In this document: piece after piece, positions 13,050-27,700 of the stretch
Position numbering within the stretch: position 1 is the first letter of the stretch
How the letters are laid out: the number at the start of each line of letters is the position of its first letter
Assembly: GCF_041381155.1 (NCBI RefSeq)
Contig: NC_091134.1
Location: forward strand, 41,251,338-41,315,337
Direction: 5' to 3'
Origin: Argopecten irradians
Taxonomy: Eukaryota > Mollusca > Bivalvia > Pectinida > Pectinidae
DNA: 64,000 nucleotides
Position numbers and translations under genes: made by a program
Notes under the pieces: model-generated
What the model was told of the DNA's origin: nothing
The model's database searches: none
What the model saw: the letters and a program-made list of their open reading frames with translations, nothing else

Positions 13050-13300
13050 CAAATTTCAGCCAAATCAGACCGGTAGAACTTGAGAAGAAGTTCAAAATGT
13101 GTTTTTAAGATGGCGGCAGCCATCTTGGATTTCGGATTGACCCAAAAAATAACAACACTTTGTCGGGACCAATTGTCAGGATAATTTCAGGCAAGTTTCA
13201 GCCAAATCGCACCAGTATAACTGGAGTAGGAATTCAAAATGTGAAAAGTTTACGCATGGCGGACGACAACGAACGATGACCTAGGCCGTTTTTTGATTAT
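13050..13300. repeat. Two diverged copies of a tandem-core repeat, period about 142 bp
   Basis: TTTCAGCCAAATC ... TTCAAAATGTG occurs twice about 142 bp apart. The first copy carries the self-complementary AAGATGGCGGCAGCCATCTT. This resembles the tandem cores of the larger elements at 43-52 kb but is not the same sequence. Probably a fragment of a fourth such family. Confidence 0.45.
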
Positions 13301-15248
13301 ACGGTTTGACTGGTTGGACCTAGTTGTTCGTTTATTAATTAAAGACGGCCTGGTGATTTTATATTGTTTTCAGACGGCTTTGACAAAGCCCTCACAGGCC
13401 TGTATCATAAACTGCAGGTCCGTCAGAATTTACACTTGAAATAATTACTTTAACCAACGTACGAACAGGTTGTTCCGAATAAACAAAATGGCCCTATAAA
13501 AAATCAACTCCCTGAAGGAAGTAAGTGATTAGCTTTTTCCTTCCTATATGGATGTTGAAGGTGATCTGTATCTGTATCACATTGGACATTGGAAATCTCC
13601 TGTTTAAAAGTTCTTTAAGTAACCTTGTAAGTCATGATCAGAATTTTCATTGCCCACTGAGCGTGGCCTCTACAAGTGGGATCATGTGATGATTGAATTT
13701 AATCCTATGAAATGTAATGTAAAACTAAGAATAACAAAGATATATTGACATGTGTAGGAACCTATTTAATACCAATCTCAACATTCATGTCGTACAATTA
13801 CAATGTGATTGATGTATTTAATATCTGGGAAAAATTGCACAAAAGTACTCAGTAAATCTATTGTTTTTAAAAATTAAAAATCTATAAACACCAAGCCAAA
13901 ATATATAGTTTTATCTTAGTTAATTAGTAGATTTTGAAATATAGTATACATTACAATAATATATGATCATTTTAACAAACCATAACCATATTTCCATAAC
14001 CAAAAGTCCATTATTTTGATATAACATAATCACATTGCATTTCTCTTCAAATGAAAAAACTTTTCACAATGAAGCAACAAATAATCCTTCAATTATTAGC
14101 AAAAGTACACATTATCTGGAATTATAATTGAGACAGCCATATTATGACACAATTCAAGAGTAAATCTTGGTACATGTAGTCCTACTTCTGAAAAGCAATA
14201 AAAGATCTATTGTTTCACTAGTAAGAGTGATCCATCTTGATTAATATGTTCAAAATTAATACAACTAAGCTGTTTTTTTTGTGATTGGTGGTTCCTGTTA
14301 AATTGATATGTCTCAATAAAATCGTTTCAAAACATTTTTAAACAGAGATGACTGTATGAAGCATTCCACAAATAGAAAAATATAGTATCAAAATGATAAG
14401 TCAAGCACTCGCAGATAACTTTTTGGACGGACACAAATATACAGGCACAAGCTTTTGATATATACTGCGACTAGTAAATTGTTGTCTATACATAGGCCGC
14501 TAGCAGATCTCTACATGTATATTAATTCTAAACTAAAATTGATCTCCTTCATCCTGCTTTACTAAAAGCACTATACATGATCAGATTCTTATAATCAATA
14601 AAATTACAACAGGTATTTTCCATATACTGGTAGCTGAATTCTCATATGTTTATCTCTCACACTGCTAGAACGAATATTCAAACTCGGCATACAATTTGTT
14701 CTGTTGTCTATGGTAATATTATTTCAGTCACTCACCGCCAATTGGCACTAAACATTGAGAAAATAATGAAACCAATAAATAGTGATATGAAAACTGTGAT
14801 ATCTTCAATAAATGTTTTAATGAAATTTGATGAATGCAGCACAACCTTCACACAAACCACACAATGGATGCCACACTCCACACAGATTGCGAAACATAAG
14901 TTCCTTTACATATGAATACCATAAAGAAGGGATTGGTATACATCAATGTCCTTACCTACTCATACCTAAATAGCATTCTGATCGGAGTTACTTCCCTTTG
15001 TTTCATACTGTTAGTTCAGAATGACCGAAATACATGTAGTTACAGGTATATACTTCTGATAGTTGAAATCGAAGGGTAGGTATAGGGGAAATAATCAAAT
15101 GTTTAAACATAGTAACGTGAATACACAATCACGGAAATAAAGATACACTAACATGTATAATGTAATTTAAAGAAAAAGTTCAAAGTTAGAAGCAGGAAAT
15201 AACAAGGATATTTAAGGATCACATATTAAGGTTAATGTCATAATTAGT

Positions 15249-15451
15249 TACTATATTTGACCCAATAAGCGCCCAAGGCGTTTAAAAATTGAAAAAAAAA
15301 TGAAAAGGTACTTGATAGACAAAAATATTGCTAAACTATTCAGTCTTGGTCTTTATTTATGCCTGCATTATGACCAATTGAAATTGAGGACTAAAATAGG
15401 GAGGGGCGCTGATATGTAGGAACATTGGCGCTTGTTGGGTCAAATACAGTA
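15249..15451. mobile_element. MITE with CTRTATTTGACCCAA inverted termini, TA target
   Basis: The left end TACTATATTTGACCCAATAA is inverted at the right end (TTGTTGGGTCAAATACAGTA). About 23 bp of terminal inverted repeat extends into AAGCGCC, flanked by TA. Length is about 200 bp with no coding capacity. The TA target fits a Tc1/mariner-type MITE. Confidence 0.75.
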
Positions 15452-15459
15452 AGTACAAA

Positions 15460-15952
15460 CAGAAACATATATACATAGAGATTGGCAACTCCGCCATTTT
15501 TACGATCGGCAGATGTACCTCTGTATGTGCTTAGGGGTTTTTAGATAAACTCTTAAACAGTTAAATACAACAAAATAAATTTGATATGTTATAAACGTTA
15601 AGTAATTTTCAGATGGTTTGAGTACGATTTTGAATAGAAATTTTTTTTTTTAACTTATATTTTAATAAAACAAAATGCACTTCCGATTTTGAATGTCTGA
15701 TTTTCGAAAAACCAGGTAAAATTGCTCATTTTCATGCTTTCAAAAATCATATTAAATAACATCAATCGAGAAAACTGGTCACATCAAACAATGATATAAT
15801 GTTTAAACCTTGAGTTGATACAAAAATATTATGTTTAAAACAATATACTTAAAAGTAGTTAGCCAAGGGGAAATGCCTATAAACCAGAGGTCCCGATGCC
15901 TGTCAACAAAGACAAAGAAGGAGTTTCCAATCTCTATGTATATATGTTTCTG
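15460..15952. mobile_element. 493-bp MITE, about 33-bp inverted termini, 7-bp target duplication
   Basis: It begins CAGAAACATATATACATAGA and ends with the inverse, with one mismatch over about 33 bp (AGATTGG[C/A]AACTCC). It is flanked on both sides by GTACAAA (15453-15459 and 15953-15959), a clean 7-bp direct repeat. Near-perfect ends mean a fairly recent insertion. A second, older and truncated copy in the other orientation is at 38262. The 7-bp duplication does not settle the superfamily; hAT-like is possible. Confidence 0.85.
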
Positions 15953-17782
15953 GTACAAAAGGCTCGAACATTAGACAAGCTTAAGGCACATTATAAATTT
16001 ACCACATTAACAATGATAGGCCTTATATAAGTATACCAGTAAATAAAACTGCAAGTAATACTCTATTGATAAAGATTTTGCCATTATCCATCAAATTTCA
16101 CAAGAAATACCTGTGTGTATTCGATAATATTGGCATTTTTTCATTTTCATAAAAATTTTGATTTTCACATACATATTCCTTGTATACTAAACCAAACTCT
16201 GTGTACTAGCTTGTCAAAATACATATTATTTTACATACATCTTTATATAAGTAGGTGGGAGTCCATGTATGTGATAGTGCATAAGTTAAGGTGGAACATA
16301 TATTTGAAGTGAACATATTGGAGCAAGAATAAAATGTTGTGTTTACATGCTATTGTTTGATACCATTTTGTTTGATATTTAAAGTCATTGACCGATTACT
16401 TTTAATGAAAACTACACCAGAATGTTATGGAAACTAAATTTTGTGTCTGGGAAAGAACAAAATAAATTGTGATACTGGTATACTGTAAGAAAAAAACATG
16501 CACACAATATAGTCATGTAAATAATAATAATGACAAGGGATAAGAAAGGTGAATGATCAATCAAATGATTTGTGACAACAATGACAACATGCAGGCCATG
16601 TGTGTTACAAACTTACTACTTATATACTACCATAATGTTTGTTAATATAGATTATTCACAATATTTTCCTTTTCAACAATGACAACACAACAGCACTATA
16701 TACCATAGCCATCAACTATCCATAAAATATCACAGTTATAAACATGAGGTAAAATACCTATTTAAAGACCTTTTACCACAGTAAACATATAAGATTAAAT
16801 CTTCACACACGCTATCACTCGGACATAACAACATTTTTTAATTGCACTCAAGATATTCCTTTTGAGGACATACATACTAGAAATCAGAATTAACAAACAT
16901 CATACATTATAAATCCACTACCGGTATATATATATATTAGGTAGTGAAATTTTGTCTTTAACGTACATGGAAAATCCGTATTAGCAGAATTTTATAAGAA
17001 TAAGCTAAGAGACAAAATGAAACCATTGGTTCATGAATACTGTGATATTTGGAAATTTCAATCATCCATTATTTCCGTTTGTTTTTTAAACTGTATCATG
17101 TTTGCCATAATGAGTTGCAAGAATTGTAAGTTTGTTTTGTCATTTCTTTGGGCAATGAAAATCAAACTGTTTTCTCATAATTCAGCATCATATTTGCATA
17201 TTACTGTCTAGCAAAGTACATATCGTAGGAAAGTTTTTAGGTTACATTCACTTCAAAGCATAATAACAAGATCACAATATGTCATGATAAGTATCCTTAA
17301 ATTAACTAGAAATGCAAAAATATCACAAATAATCTAATTTTGGCTGACATGAAATCTTTCCTAATAAATTACCTAAGCTATAAACAATTGCCTGAGTTTA
17401 CCATAACGTGAATACATTAAAAAATTAATATAAACTGCATGTATTATATTGAGAGGAATTATCTCACTAAAGTGAAATATGGATTCGAGTCACTTTGATG
17501 TGCAGTATCATCGTAAGTTTACATGAGGGAATTGTTTCATAATTTTCTCACAAATTCATGATGTCTGCACTATCGCAAGAGCAAATACCCTGTATATATT
17601 CACACACAAATCTGTACATGGGTACTATGAATTCATGTTGGTTTGAAGTGATTATACTCACTTGATTCTAAGTTAAAATAAGTTTCCATAAATAATAAAT
17701 ATTAATTAAGGTACTTATTTGATTGGATCATTTATAAATAGAAATAAGAAGTAGTTAAAACATAATGTCAGATCTCTCAATA

Positions 17783-18001
17783 CTGTGCAGGCTAATGGTA
17801 CGTGATACCCGATAACGTTTGCGTTAGACTATTGTTTATATTGGTGATGGAATGACGTCAAATGACGTTATCGCAGACTAACGTCATTTCAGCAGGAAGA
17901 TTACAAAGAGTTATGTTCCATCACAACTGGAGATACTAGTCCCGCACAAACATTATTGGGTATCACATGGTACGTGAATTAGTCCCATGAGCCTGAACAG
18001 C
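17783..18001. mobile_element. Short inverted-repeat element (about 220 bp)
   Basis: The left arm CTGTGCAGGCTAATGGTACG runs on into GTGATACCCGATAACGTTTG. The right arm is its approximate inverse (GGGTATCACATGGTACGTGA ... GCCTGAACAG), with a small indel between arms. The middle also holds ATGACGT words in both orientations. No target duplication is clear. Confidence 0.6.
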
Positions 18002-18707
18002 CAAATCATTTAGACACTTCATTACATACAAAGGTGGATACTTTATATGCCCTCAACATCAAATCCATCAAAATCAGCAAAACATAATATGAAGACTAAT
18101 CTAGAAGCGTGTGTGCAGTTCTATTGAGGTGAACCTTAAAGTTTGAAGATACCTGACCCAATACATTAGGAAAACCAACATGTCCAATATGATGATACAA
18201 TTATAAATACATTATAGTAAAGATTCATGTAAATGCTAGATGCAACAACAGAACTTCCATTCAGATACTGTTTCTTTACAAAACATAGTCAAGTATGTTG
18301 TTCATGACAAAACTTCAACAAAAAAAACTGATTCACATATGAACCTATAATCTCAAACTGATACGACTTTTGTATGGCTTACAATGCTCAGACTAAATCA
18401 AAGTACGTATAGTGTACCAAGGCCCAATGACTTACAGATAATTAAGTTCAAGTGATATATCTAGTAAATTTAACAAGATTTCCAATTCATGTACAACATT
18501 AGTATAAATAAACCATCTTTTCTCTTAATTACACTTGTCTGCAAGATATGTATCTTTATCCTACAACCAAACATCAGTCAATAACATAAATATATTAGGC
18601 ATGTGTCTGTTTAAAATCATTTGTGGTTTTGACGGCTTGCCTATATAACGCCGAAGTATAATTGAAAGTTCCGTGAGATCAAAGATGAGGCACCAATGTG
18701 AGAGAAT

Positions 18708-21700
18708 TTATGCACTGTCCATAAGGTCTAGTAGATCGTCATCATGAGATGCGCTGTCTTGGACGTTAAGCTCGCCCATTATCTTATTCAACTCTGCACC
18801 TCTTTGTTTCTGTAATGAAACCCACAAGTAAAATAAATCAAATCTCAAGTGCTTTTATAAAGACATATTAACAATACAAGTGAGAAATCATCAATAAATT
18901 ATATGTAATCAAAGTTTCCTAGAATAGCAATAAGAGCTAGAATAATTTCAAATGTTTTATTGTGAAGAATCCTTGCATCTTTTTTTACTTTACAATTTTG
19001 TGACATAATCATTCAATCCAAATATACACAAAATGTGCTTATCGCTTTAAACTGAAATAAAGGCAGAAATCAATGATAAGACAAATTTACAAACCCTGAA
19101 GGCATTGATTTTAACTACACTAGACTGTATAAAGTGCAATAATAATTGATTGAATACATATATCTATAAAACCTTCAGGCATCACTTTCAACTATTGAAA
19201 ACAAACATAAACAGTGATAATATAATCAATGATAAAAACAATGAGGCATCAAGTGTAACTACTGAAGAGTAATATGAAGGGAGATAATCAATGGAGATGT
19301 TACACATACCTTGGAGGCATCAATTTTAACCACTTTCGATTCTACCATTTCTATGGGCTTCATGGACGCTACGGCAGCATCACTGAAACAGAAACACATT
19401 ATAATTAACAAACAAAATGTTAAAGATAAAACCTCTGTATTATCTAACATAAATTGGCATAAAATGTATGTTTTACAATGATATTTATTCTCAGCACATA
19501 TCTAAACTGCAGAGAATACATTTAATATTTTTAATTAAGTTTTTACAACTAACACATACAGGAATCTAAATGTGACTGTATTAATCAATTTTATTAAACA
19601 ATTTTTGAACAAATTATTTTTATCAAAACTGATTACATTGTAAAACAAAAGAAGTACATATATATATGCAAATGTTTGATAAACAATGGTCAGTATACAT
19701 GTGGTGACTTACTCTTCTTCCTTATCATTGTTGAACAGATTGAGTCGTATCTCCTGTTTAGAAGCAGATTTTCTGCCTCCAATGAGGGTACTTAATAAAT
19801 CTAGCTGGGCTTTGGCCAAAGGATCAGGGGTGTTGGATTCCTGATGAAACAAAATAATTGAATAATCAACCCTATTTCAATTGACTTTTACAACCAGTTA
19901 ACACACTACTATTCAAATGTATTTTGTAATATCCAGTGTCAGTGAAAATATGCTAGGGCAAAAAAAAACAAGAGGCCAAGAGGGCCTGTATCGCTCACCT
20001 GGTTTTTTGTTAGTAATTATCACAAGAATCTGACAATTAGAAAAATAAGCAAAATTGACTCCCAAAGTTTAATTTTGAATCACAACCATACAATGATGCT
20101 ATTGATACCATACAAATATGCTATCCAATACATAGGTTCAGAGACAAAGTAACTTATATGAAAATAGTAGCCTAATTGACCTTTTTGACCTCGCATCTAT
20201 TGCCGTTTAAGGCCCTGGGGGTCAGCCCTATCATTTGTACAATTTCAAATCCCAACCCTATAAGGATGCTACCATTGCATTATAAGTGCTCTTCCATTCT
20301 TAGTTGCAGAGAAGAAGTTGTTTGTTTGGAAATAGCTAAATTGAACCCTTTTGACCCCACCCTTCAGGCTCCTGGGGGGGTCAGCCCCATCATTTGCAAA
20401 ATTTTGAATCCAAACCCTTTAAGGATGTAACCATTGCATTATGAGCGCAATCCCATGTTAAGTTGCAGAGAAAAAGTCATTTATATGGAAATTGACCATT
20501 TTTGACCCCGCCCCTCAGGCCCCCTGGGGTCAGCCCTATCATTTGCTCAATTTGGAATCCCCAGTCTACAAGGATGCTACCATTGCAATATGGGTGCTAT
20601 ACCATGCTTAGTTGCAGAGAAGAAGTCGTTTATATGGAAATAGCCAAATTGGCCCCTTTTGACCCCGCCTCTCAGGCCCCCGGGGGGTCAGCCCCATTAT
20701 TTGTACAATTTTGAATCCCCACCCTATAAGTATGATATCATTGCATTATGGGTGCTATCCCATGCTTGGTTTCAGAGAAGAAGTCGTTTATATGGAAATA
20801 GCCAAATTGAGCCCTTTTGACCCCGCCCCTCAGCCCCCCGGGAGTCAGCCCCATCATTTGTACAATTTTGAATCCCCACCCTATATAACGATACTACAAT
20901 TGCATTATCTCATGCTTAGTTTCAGAGAAGAAGTCGTTTAAATGGAAATAGCCAAATTGACCCCATTTGACCCGCCCCTCAGGCCCCCGGAGGGTAAGCC
21001 CCATCATTTGTACAATTTTAAATCCCCACCCTATAAGGATGCTACCATTGCATTATGGGTGCTATCCCATGCTTGGTTTCAGAGAAGAAGTCGTTTATAT
21101 GGAAATAGCCAAATCGACCCCTTTTGGCCCCGCCCCTCAGGCCCCCATGGGGTCAGCCCCATCATTTGTACAATTTTCAGTTAGTAGCCCATAAGGAAGC
21201 TACCAGTCAAATTTTATTGAAATCCGACCAGCAGTTATGGAGAAGAAGTCGATTGTTGACGGACGCCGGACGCCGGACGACGGACGCTGGACACCGGACG
21301 CTGCGGTATCCCATAAGCTCACCTCGGTCCTTTGGACCAGGTGAGCTAAAAATGTCTGTTTAGGGTTACCCGACCGACCCTAATTTTTTACCCCTGACCC
21401 TAATTTTTTTCCACTTTTTTCCCTTGGCCTTGCAAACATAACCGGTGTTTTTCCTCATAGCTTAACCTTTGCTTGCTGTAATAACAATACAAACATTTAG
21501 ATTTTAATGAATCTGACAGAATGTAAATTTGTTATTTTACATTTTTCAATCATTAAACAGCAAAACATATCTTTATTAGTTACAATAATTTGTAAACTTT
21601 TTCAAAACTCTTGCTTTCAATTATGATATAATAATAATTGAATCATAAAATTTGCAAAATTTCCATATACCGGTATTATTACACAATTTTCATCAATATA

Positions 21701-24700
21701 CATTTTAGCTTTACACCATGAATGATTCTATGACTTACAATATCTGAGACTACATTGGCCTGTTGTTGTCTTGGTGCTCCAGAGCTCATCGTCTCCACAG
21801 TTCTTACTACACTGTACCTATAAACATTACAGGATAAGTTATGTCAAGAGTTATAATAATTTGTGCATATCCTGCTATTTTTTTCTTAAAATCAAATCAT
21901 ATTAAACTTAAACTACTACCAAATTATTGAATATAATGATAAAATAAATCCTAAATATGAACTTTTATTTTCCTTTATCAGGCCTTAACTAGATTTATTG
22001 TGTTTCAGCTCATATTTGTCGACTCATGCTGTTTTCTTCTAACACTACGTTATTCAGAGCTATATAGCTCATACTCTCATACTGATCATGAGCTACTAAT
22101 ATTTCAAATTCTGTGTCTTCTACTCTGATCTTATGTATTTTCATGTAAATTCTGAATCCTTGTGCTACATGTCTTTAATTGTAATAAACCTATAGAATTA
22201 TAACTCACATATTTGTTCCTAATTTGGTGACACGGTTCCCCTTGATATCAAAGGAGCCTTCTTGTAGAGCAGGAACAAAGTTGCCATTCACTGGGAAATT
22301 TGAAGTATTTCTTACAGCGCCATTTGGACCATACAGCCTGAAAATAGATAATTATCATGTAGAATAATATACAGGTAAAGGACTATTGAATGATATACAT
22401 GTATAGTCAGTCAAGAGTAACAACCATGCAAGGGGAGATAACCTTAGCAATATTATTGGATTGAAAATGATTCAGGATTACAATGATATATACCGTAGTC
22501 AGTCAAGGGTAATAACCCTGCAAAGGGAGATAACCTTAGCAATATTGTTGGATTGAAAATGATTCAGGATTACAATGATGTATTAATGTGATTATATTAT
22601 ATTGATAATAATTCATTTAGAAAATTTTATAAAAGAACTGTATGCTAAAAAGAAGATAATTTAGATTACAGCTCTTACAATATAGCTATGGGCCTGGTCA
22701 GTGAATGCAAGTGGATGTAACAGGTAGGTGAAAGTTCAAAATGTATATATCAATTACTGTAAATGTAAGTTGTTTGTTCATGGCCAATGCACAACTTTAT
22801 TGGGGAACCCATATGGATAATCTTATAAAGACAAAAACACATATTCAGTTTGCATTCTAAATGCTATCCAGATTATCTCAAATTTTAGTTAAAGAGATCA
22901 CATTTTGACTTGATATAAATATAGCTGAATTCTGGCCAACATACCTTTATCATAAATTATAACAAGTAATATCTCTTGGACAGAAATGTAAATGTAACCT
23001 CAAAATAGGAAATACATCTCACCTCAATGCATCCATATAGCTGGATGGGATGTAACAGGATGTGACTGGATGCAAGGGACATTGTTTAACATCAAATTTG
23101 CCCCCTCCCCCAATTTAATGACAGAGCATTAAATTAGCTGTGTCATTAAGAGGTGTTCTATATATTATATGTTTCAAATTTCATCTGCTGAGAAGCTAGA
23201 TTACAAGGGACAGGGCTCGAGCTAAGTATATTGACAATGGTAACAGATATTTGTGACTTTTGATGTTTGATCATATCAACCTATTGATTACAAAACAATA
23301 GATAACTGCAGTTAAGTTTTTTTTCCACAATAAGCTTTTGATAAACAAATGATGAAAAGATGTTTTCATTCATAAATTGATCTGTTAAACCAGGTAAACT
23401 TTCATCATACTTCCCAGCTTCAGGATTATCAGATAAATCAATACACCTAACAAAACACACCTGTGTACACATACCTATAACACTACAGTTAATTAAAGCT
23501 CAGGTATAATTGGATGTCTTTTGATGTGGTGTACCTGATGTTCTATTGTTATGCCAAAAACTTTGATCAATAATATTCCCTGATGTTTTTCATCATGATC
23601 AAGTCAGATCAGCTTCCTTGATCAGTAGACTACAAAATTTCTGATGTTGGTCTTATTGGGTTGCAAAATATTTAATAAAATGGGCAGAGAGCTTTTTATT
23701 GATTAGCATGCGCTTATACCTTATCAAATACGGTATCAATTCCAAAATCTGATTTAATTTTTGCATTTGATTCCAGATATAAATATTAGTCATAACTGTC
23801 GTCACATACTTTTTTATCTATAATACCAGTTGCATCATTGAAGCTGACCATGTACATGTACATATACTAACTCTATACACACAGATGTACCATTTTTACT
23901 TATTTACATAACAAAGGCAATGGCATTATTTGAATTTGTTGTGATAAACAGAACGTTCTGTGAAATCGACACCTCGGCCCTATTTTATAGACAGTATGAG
24001 ATGATATGAGCCATTTATGCCTTTGTGCTGGCATGGTAATGAGATGGTTCTTCTGTCATCATTCATTTAATCAGGCAAGGTAAACAGAGATCAATACTGC
24101 TGTATATATAGGTCTGTGTAGTGGCTATAGTTACCAGTACCGGGTTCTAAAAAAGCTTCTTATCACACACAGCCCATTAACACGACCTATATCAAAGGAT
24201 CCCTCAATAATACTCAGACTGCCCAGCTTCTTACTGATACAGACAGCTAAATTAATATGTGATTTTCAGCCTAAGACATCTAGTTGATAAGAGATCTCTG
24301 ATCAGCCACTGTATGGTAATATATACCAATTACACTGGTAAGGTAATGATGCCTTGATAATTTATACATTGTAATTGACACATCAAGTTCATTATTTCTG
24401 TATGGAAGAATGAAAATATAAATAAAAATCTAGAAAATATGAAAGTGCTACGAAAAGGATCATCAAAATTTGTATAGTACATTAAATTTATTGTATTGGT
24501 GGGAAAACTGAATAAAATGTAAATCATATATAAAATCATTATTTCTGCAGTCATAATGAATATTAGATTAGAATAAATAAATGAATAAGAAACCTTTTGA
24601 GTAATTGATTACAATAACAATGTATTGAAATACAAGCAAATTGATATATAGGCTCAATTTTATCTGATTTTGGTACAGAATTGCTCTAATTTTAGTGTTT

Positions 24701-27700
24701 CAACCTAGCATTTTTTACCTCTTACATTTAGGCCAGCCACTAAATCAAAGTGCACTTGCATAAGTATATTATCATGCATGATTCAGGTATACTACAAGTT
24801 TCCTCGAGCAGTTTATTTCTTTTTAACATATTTCAAAAGTTACCCCTTGGACAAGACTTTACACTTTAATTTTGGAGTTAAGTATCAGATGAAGAACAAA
24901 AAGAAACAGAGCTAGCAGTAAACTCTACATAACTAACAAAAACATGTTTAACAAAACACATACTGGTATAGATTTAGATGTATTTTTTGCAATCAATTCA
25001 ACATCTTATACATAGAGCAGTTCTGACACGTACCAACACTCCTTGCTCTGAATGTCATCTCAAAACACCTATTTATTCTACATGTATTCCCCAAAATATT
25101 GTACCACTCACCTTATAGCCCCTGGTGATTCTGTCCCCCAGGGTAGGGTACCACTCACCTTATAGCCCCTGGTGATTCTGTCCCCCAGGGTAGGGTACCA
25201 CTCACCTTATAACCCCCGGTGATTCTGTCCCCCAGGGTAGGGTACCACTCACCTTATAACCCCCGGTGATTCTGTCCCCCAAGGTAGGGTACCACTCACC
25301 TTAAAACCCCCGGTGATTCTGTCCCCCAGGGGAGGGTACCACTCACCTTATAACCCCCGGTGATTCTGTCCCCCAGGGTAGAGTACCACTCACCTTATAA
25401 CCCCCGAAGAATCTGTCCCCCAGGGTAGGGTACCACTCACCTTATAACCCCCGGTGATTCTGTCCCCCAGGGTAGGGTACCACTCACCTTACAACTCCCG
25501 GTGATTCTGTCCCCCAGGGTAGGGTACCACTCACCTTATAACCCCCGGTGATTCTGTCCCCCAGGGTAGGGTACCACTCACCTTATAACCCCCGGTGATT
25601 CTGTCCCCCAGGGTAGGGTACCACTCACCTTATAACCCCCCGAAGAATCTGTCCCCCAGGGTAGGGTACCACTCACCTTATAACCACTGGTGATTCTGTC
25701 CCCCGGCCCCAGGGTAGAGTATCACTCACCTTATAAACCCCGGTGACTCTGTCCCCCAGGGTAGGGTACCACTCACCTTATAACCCTGGTGATTCTGTCC
25801 CCCAGGATAGGGTACCACTCACCTTATAACCCCCGGTGATTCTGTCCCCCAGGGTAGGGTATCACTCAACTTATATCCCCCGGTGATTCTGTCCCCCAGG
25901 GTAGGGAATCACTCACCTTATAACCCCCGGTGATTCTGTCCCCCAGGGTAGGGTACCACTCACCTTATAACCCCCGGAGATTCTGTCCCCCAGGGTAGGG
26001 TATCACTCACCTTATAACCCCCGGTGATTCTGTCCCCCAGGGTAGGGTATCACTCACCTTATAACCCCCGGAGATTCTGTCCCCTATGGTTGTGTATCAC
26101 TCACCTTATAACCCCCGGTGATTCTGTCCCCCAGGGTAGGGTACCACTTGTTGGTAACACAAATCTACCATTGCTGTTCTGTACTTTGTCTTTCAGGAAT
26201 ATAGATACCTATTTTGAAATAAAATAAGACATATGCTTCATTAGTGGTTTAGGCAAAGTTAAAAATATTTAAGATGCCAGGGTATTGAACTTCCTTTATC
26301 TATAGTTGTAGTTTAATCTGATAATCATAATGTATAGCCTATTACAGGTTCAGAACATGTTTTTATTTTAATTACTCAACAGTATGTTATAATTTATAAC
26401 CTGTTATCAACACTTTTATATAATTTTGGTTTAGTTTCAATGAAAAACTATTAGATCTACTGTAAAAGTAACAACAATTATCACAAATTAAATTTAGCAA
26501 ATGACAATACAGTAATTATGTAAGCTTTGTTTGAAATTGTATAATTGAATTACTACTACAAATGTAGTAGTACTTTCCATCAACCATAAATACTTTAATA
26601 GTCTAAGAATTAATCAATATAACTTACTCTTATGTGCATGTCTTGAAAGAAGTTTAATAATGTCTGTCGTATAAGCTGGAATTCTCCTTGTGATAGAGAT
26701 CCAAACGTCTGCAATGTAAAGAATAAATATCACTCGTTAGTCCAGGATTATTTTGGAATAGGGTATTGAGAATAGTTTAAACATTAAAGGCATTACACAT
26801 GATACTAAACCCTATCTCTATGAAATGGTTTTAGATGTATATATAAGTTATGGGAAACACATCACGTAAAGTGGTACTACATCTCCGCCTATTCGAATAC
26901 TCCGGTTATTTGAATATTTTCTTCTGGAAAATGACTTATTCAAATAAGTGGAATCCTCTGTATATCCTAATTTCTGTCACTTTCTATTTACAGAATCAAT
27001 GACCCATTATTGAATGTCTCAGTCAATCATGAAGTCTTATGCTTACAAAAATGTCTGGTGACAAGCAGTTGAAAATATGGTTTCCAGCTGGATCATGGTC
27101 GAATTGTATTGAAACCAAAGTAACAGCAACCTACTTTTTCATTTCACATAACCTTGAAACAATTGTCACAATGATATTTTATATGGCCTATTGAAAGTCT
27201 CTGCAACTGTCCTTAGTTTATACTTTAAGATCAAGTGGAGTAGGTGTTTTTGTTTTGTTTTATGTGTTATTAACTTTCAGGGTCTTTATAAGGATGTGCC
27301 GAGCTTTAAAAGTGAAGTACTCTGGTACTGCCCCATATAGGTACCATCTAACTTAGAACCCAGATATAAGAACAATATTATCAACCACTTAGCTACTGTG
27401 CATAGTCTCTTTTTTCCAAATAACTTCCCCAAAGATACCTAATGTCCTAATACTCTGTGTACTGTATACATGTGAAATTAAGATCAGTGCTAAAATAAAA
27501 TTACCACTAAAAATGTATACGTTTGCAGTATGTCAATGCTAGTTCCTTGATGATTATTCACATATAACCGACACTTAACCCTGGTCATTTTGCAACTATC
27601 AATAACACTAAATCTAAGCTCTAATGTACATGTAATGGATATAAGGTCCTTCGTCTAGGCAGCTATTATATCAAAAGGATTTAATTTTTAATCAGATTAC

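Larger units (their letters stand above)
12000..18707. other. Tail-to-tail intergenic region between MECR and OSCP1
   Basis: About 6.7 kb with no convincing gene. It holds the MECR 3' UTR, probably the OSCP1 3' UTR at the right end, and the relics listed separately (Penelope-like fragment, two adjacent MITEs, an inverted-repeat element, a core-repeat fragment). A sequence at 14977-15030 starting TCTGATCGGAGTTACTTCCC matches the small hairpin element at 46258. Short ORFs such as the 89-codon one at 14646 have no recognisable features. I found no AATAAA for OSCP1 close to its stop. Confidence 0.6.

Noticed and set aside
14646-14915. 89-codon ORF in the MECR-OSCP1 intergenic region
   Set aside because: No domain, signal or codon pattern; could occur by chance in AT-rich DNA.
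20176-21363. Series of overlapping plus-strand ORFs of 70-84 codons with similar proteins (PIICTI, ALWVLSHAWFQRRSR)
   Set aside because: They are translations of the 158-bp core units of Helitron-like family 1. The same peptides appear inverted at 49359-50680. No start context or conservation suggests genes.
25100-26149. CRISPR-like array
   Set aside because: There are no spacers. The units are head-to-tail copies of a eukaryotic exon end.
26024-26227. 67-codon plus ORF with repeated LITPGDSVPQG
   Set aside because: Antisense reading of the OSCP1 exon 5 minisatellite; the real coding strand is minus.
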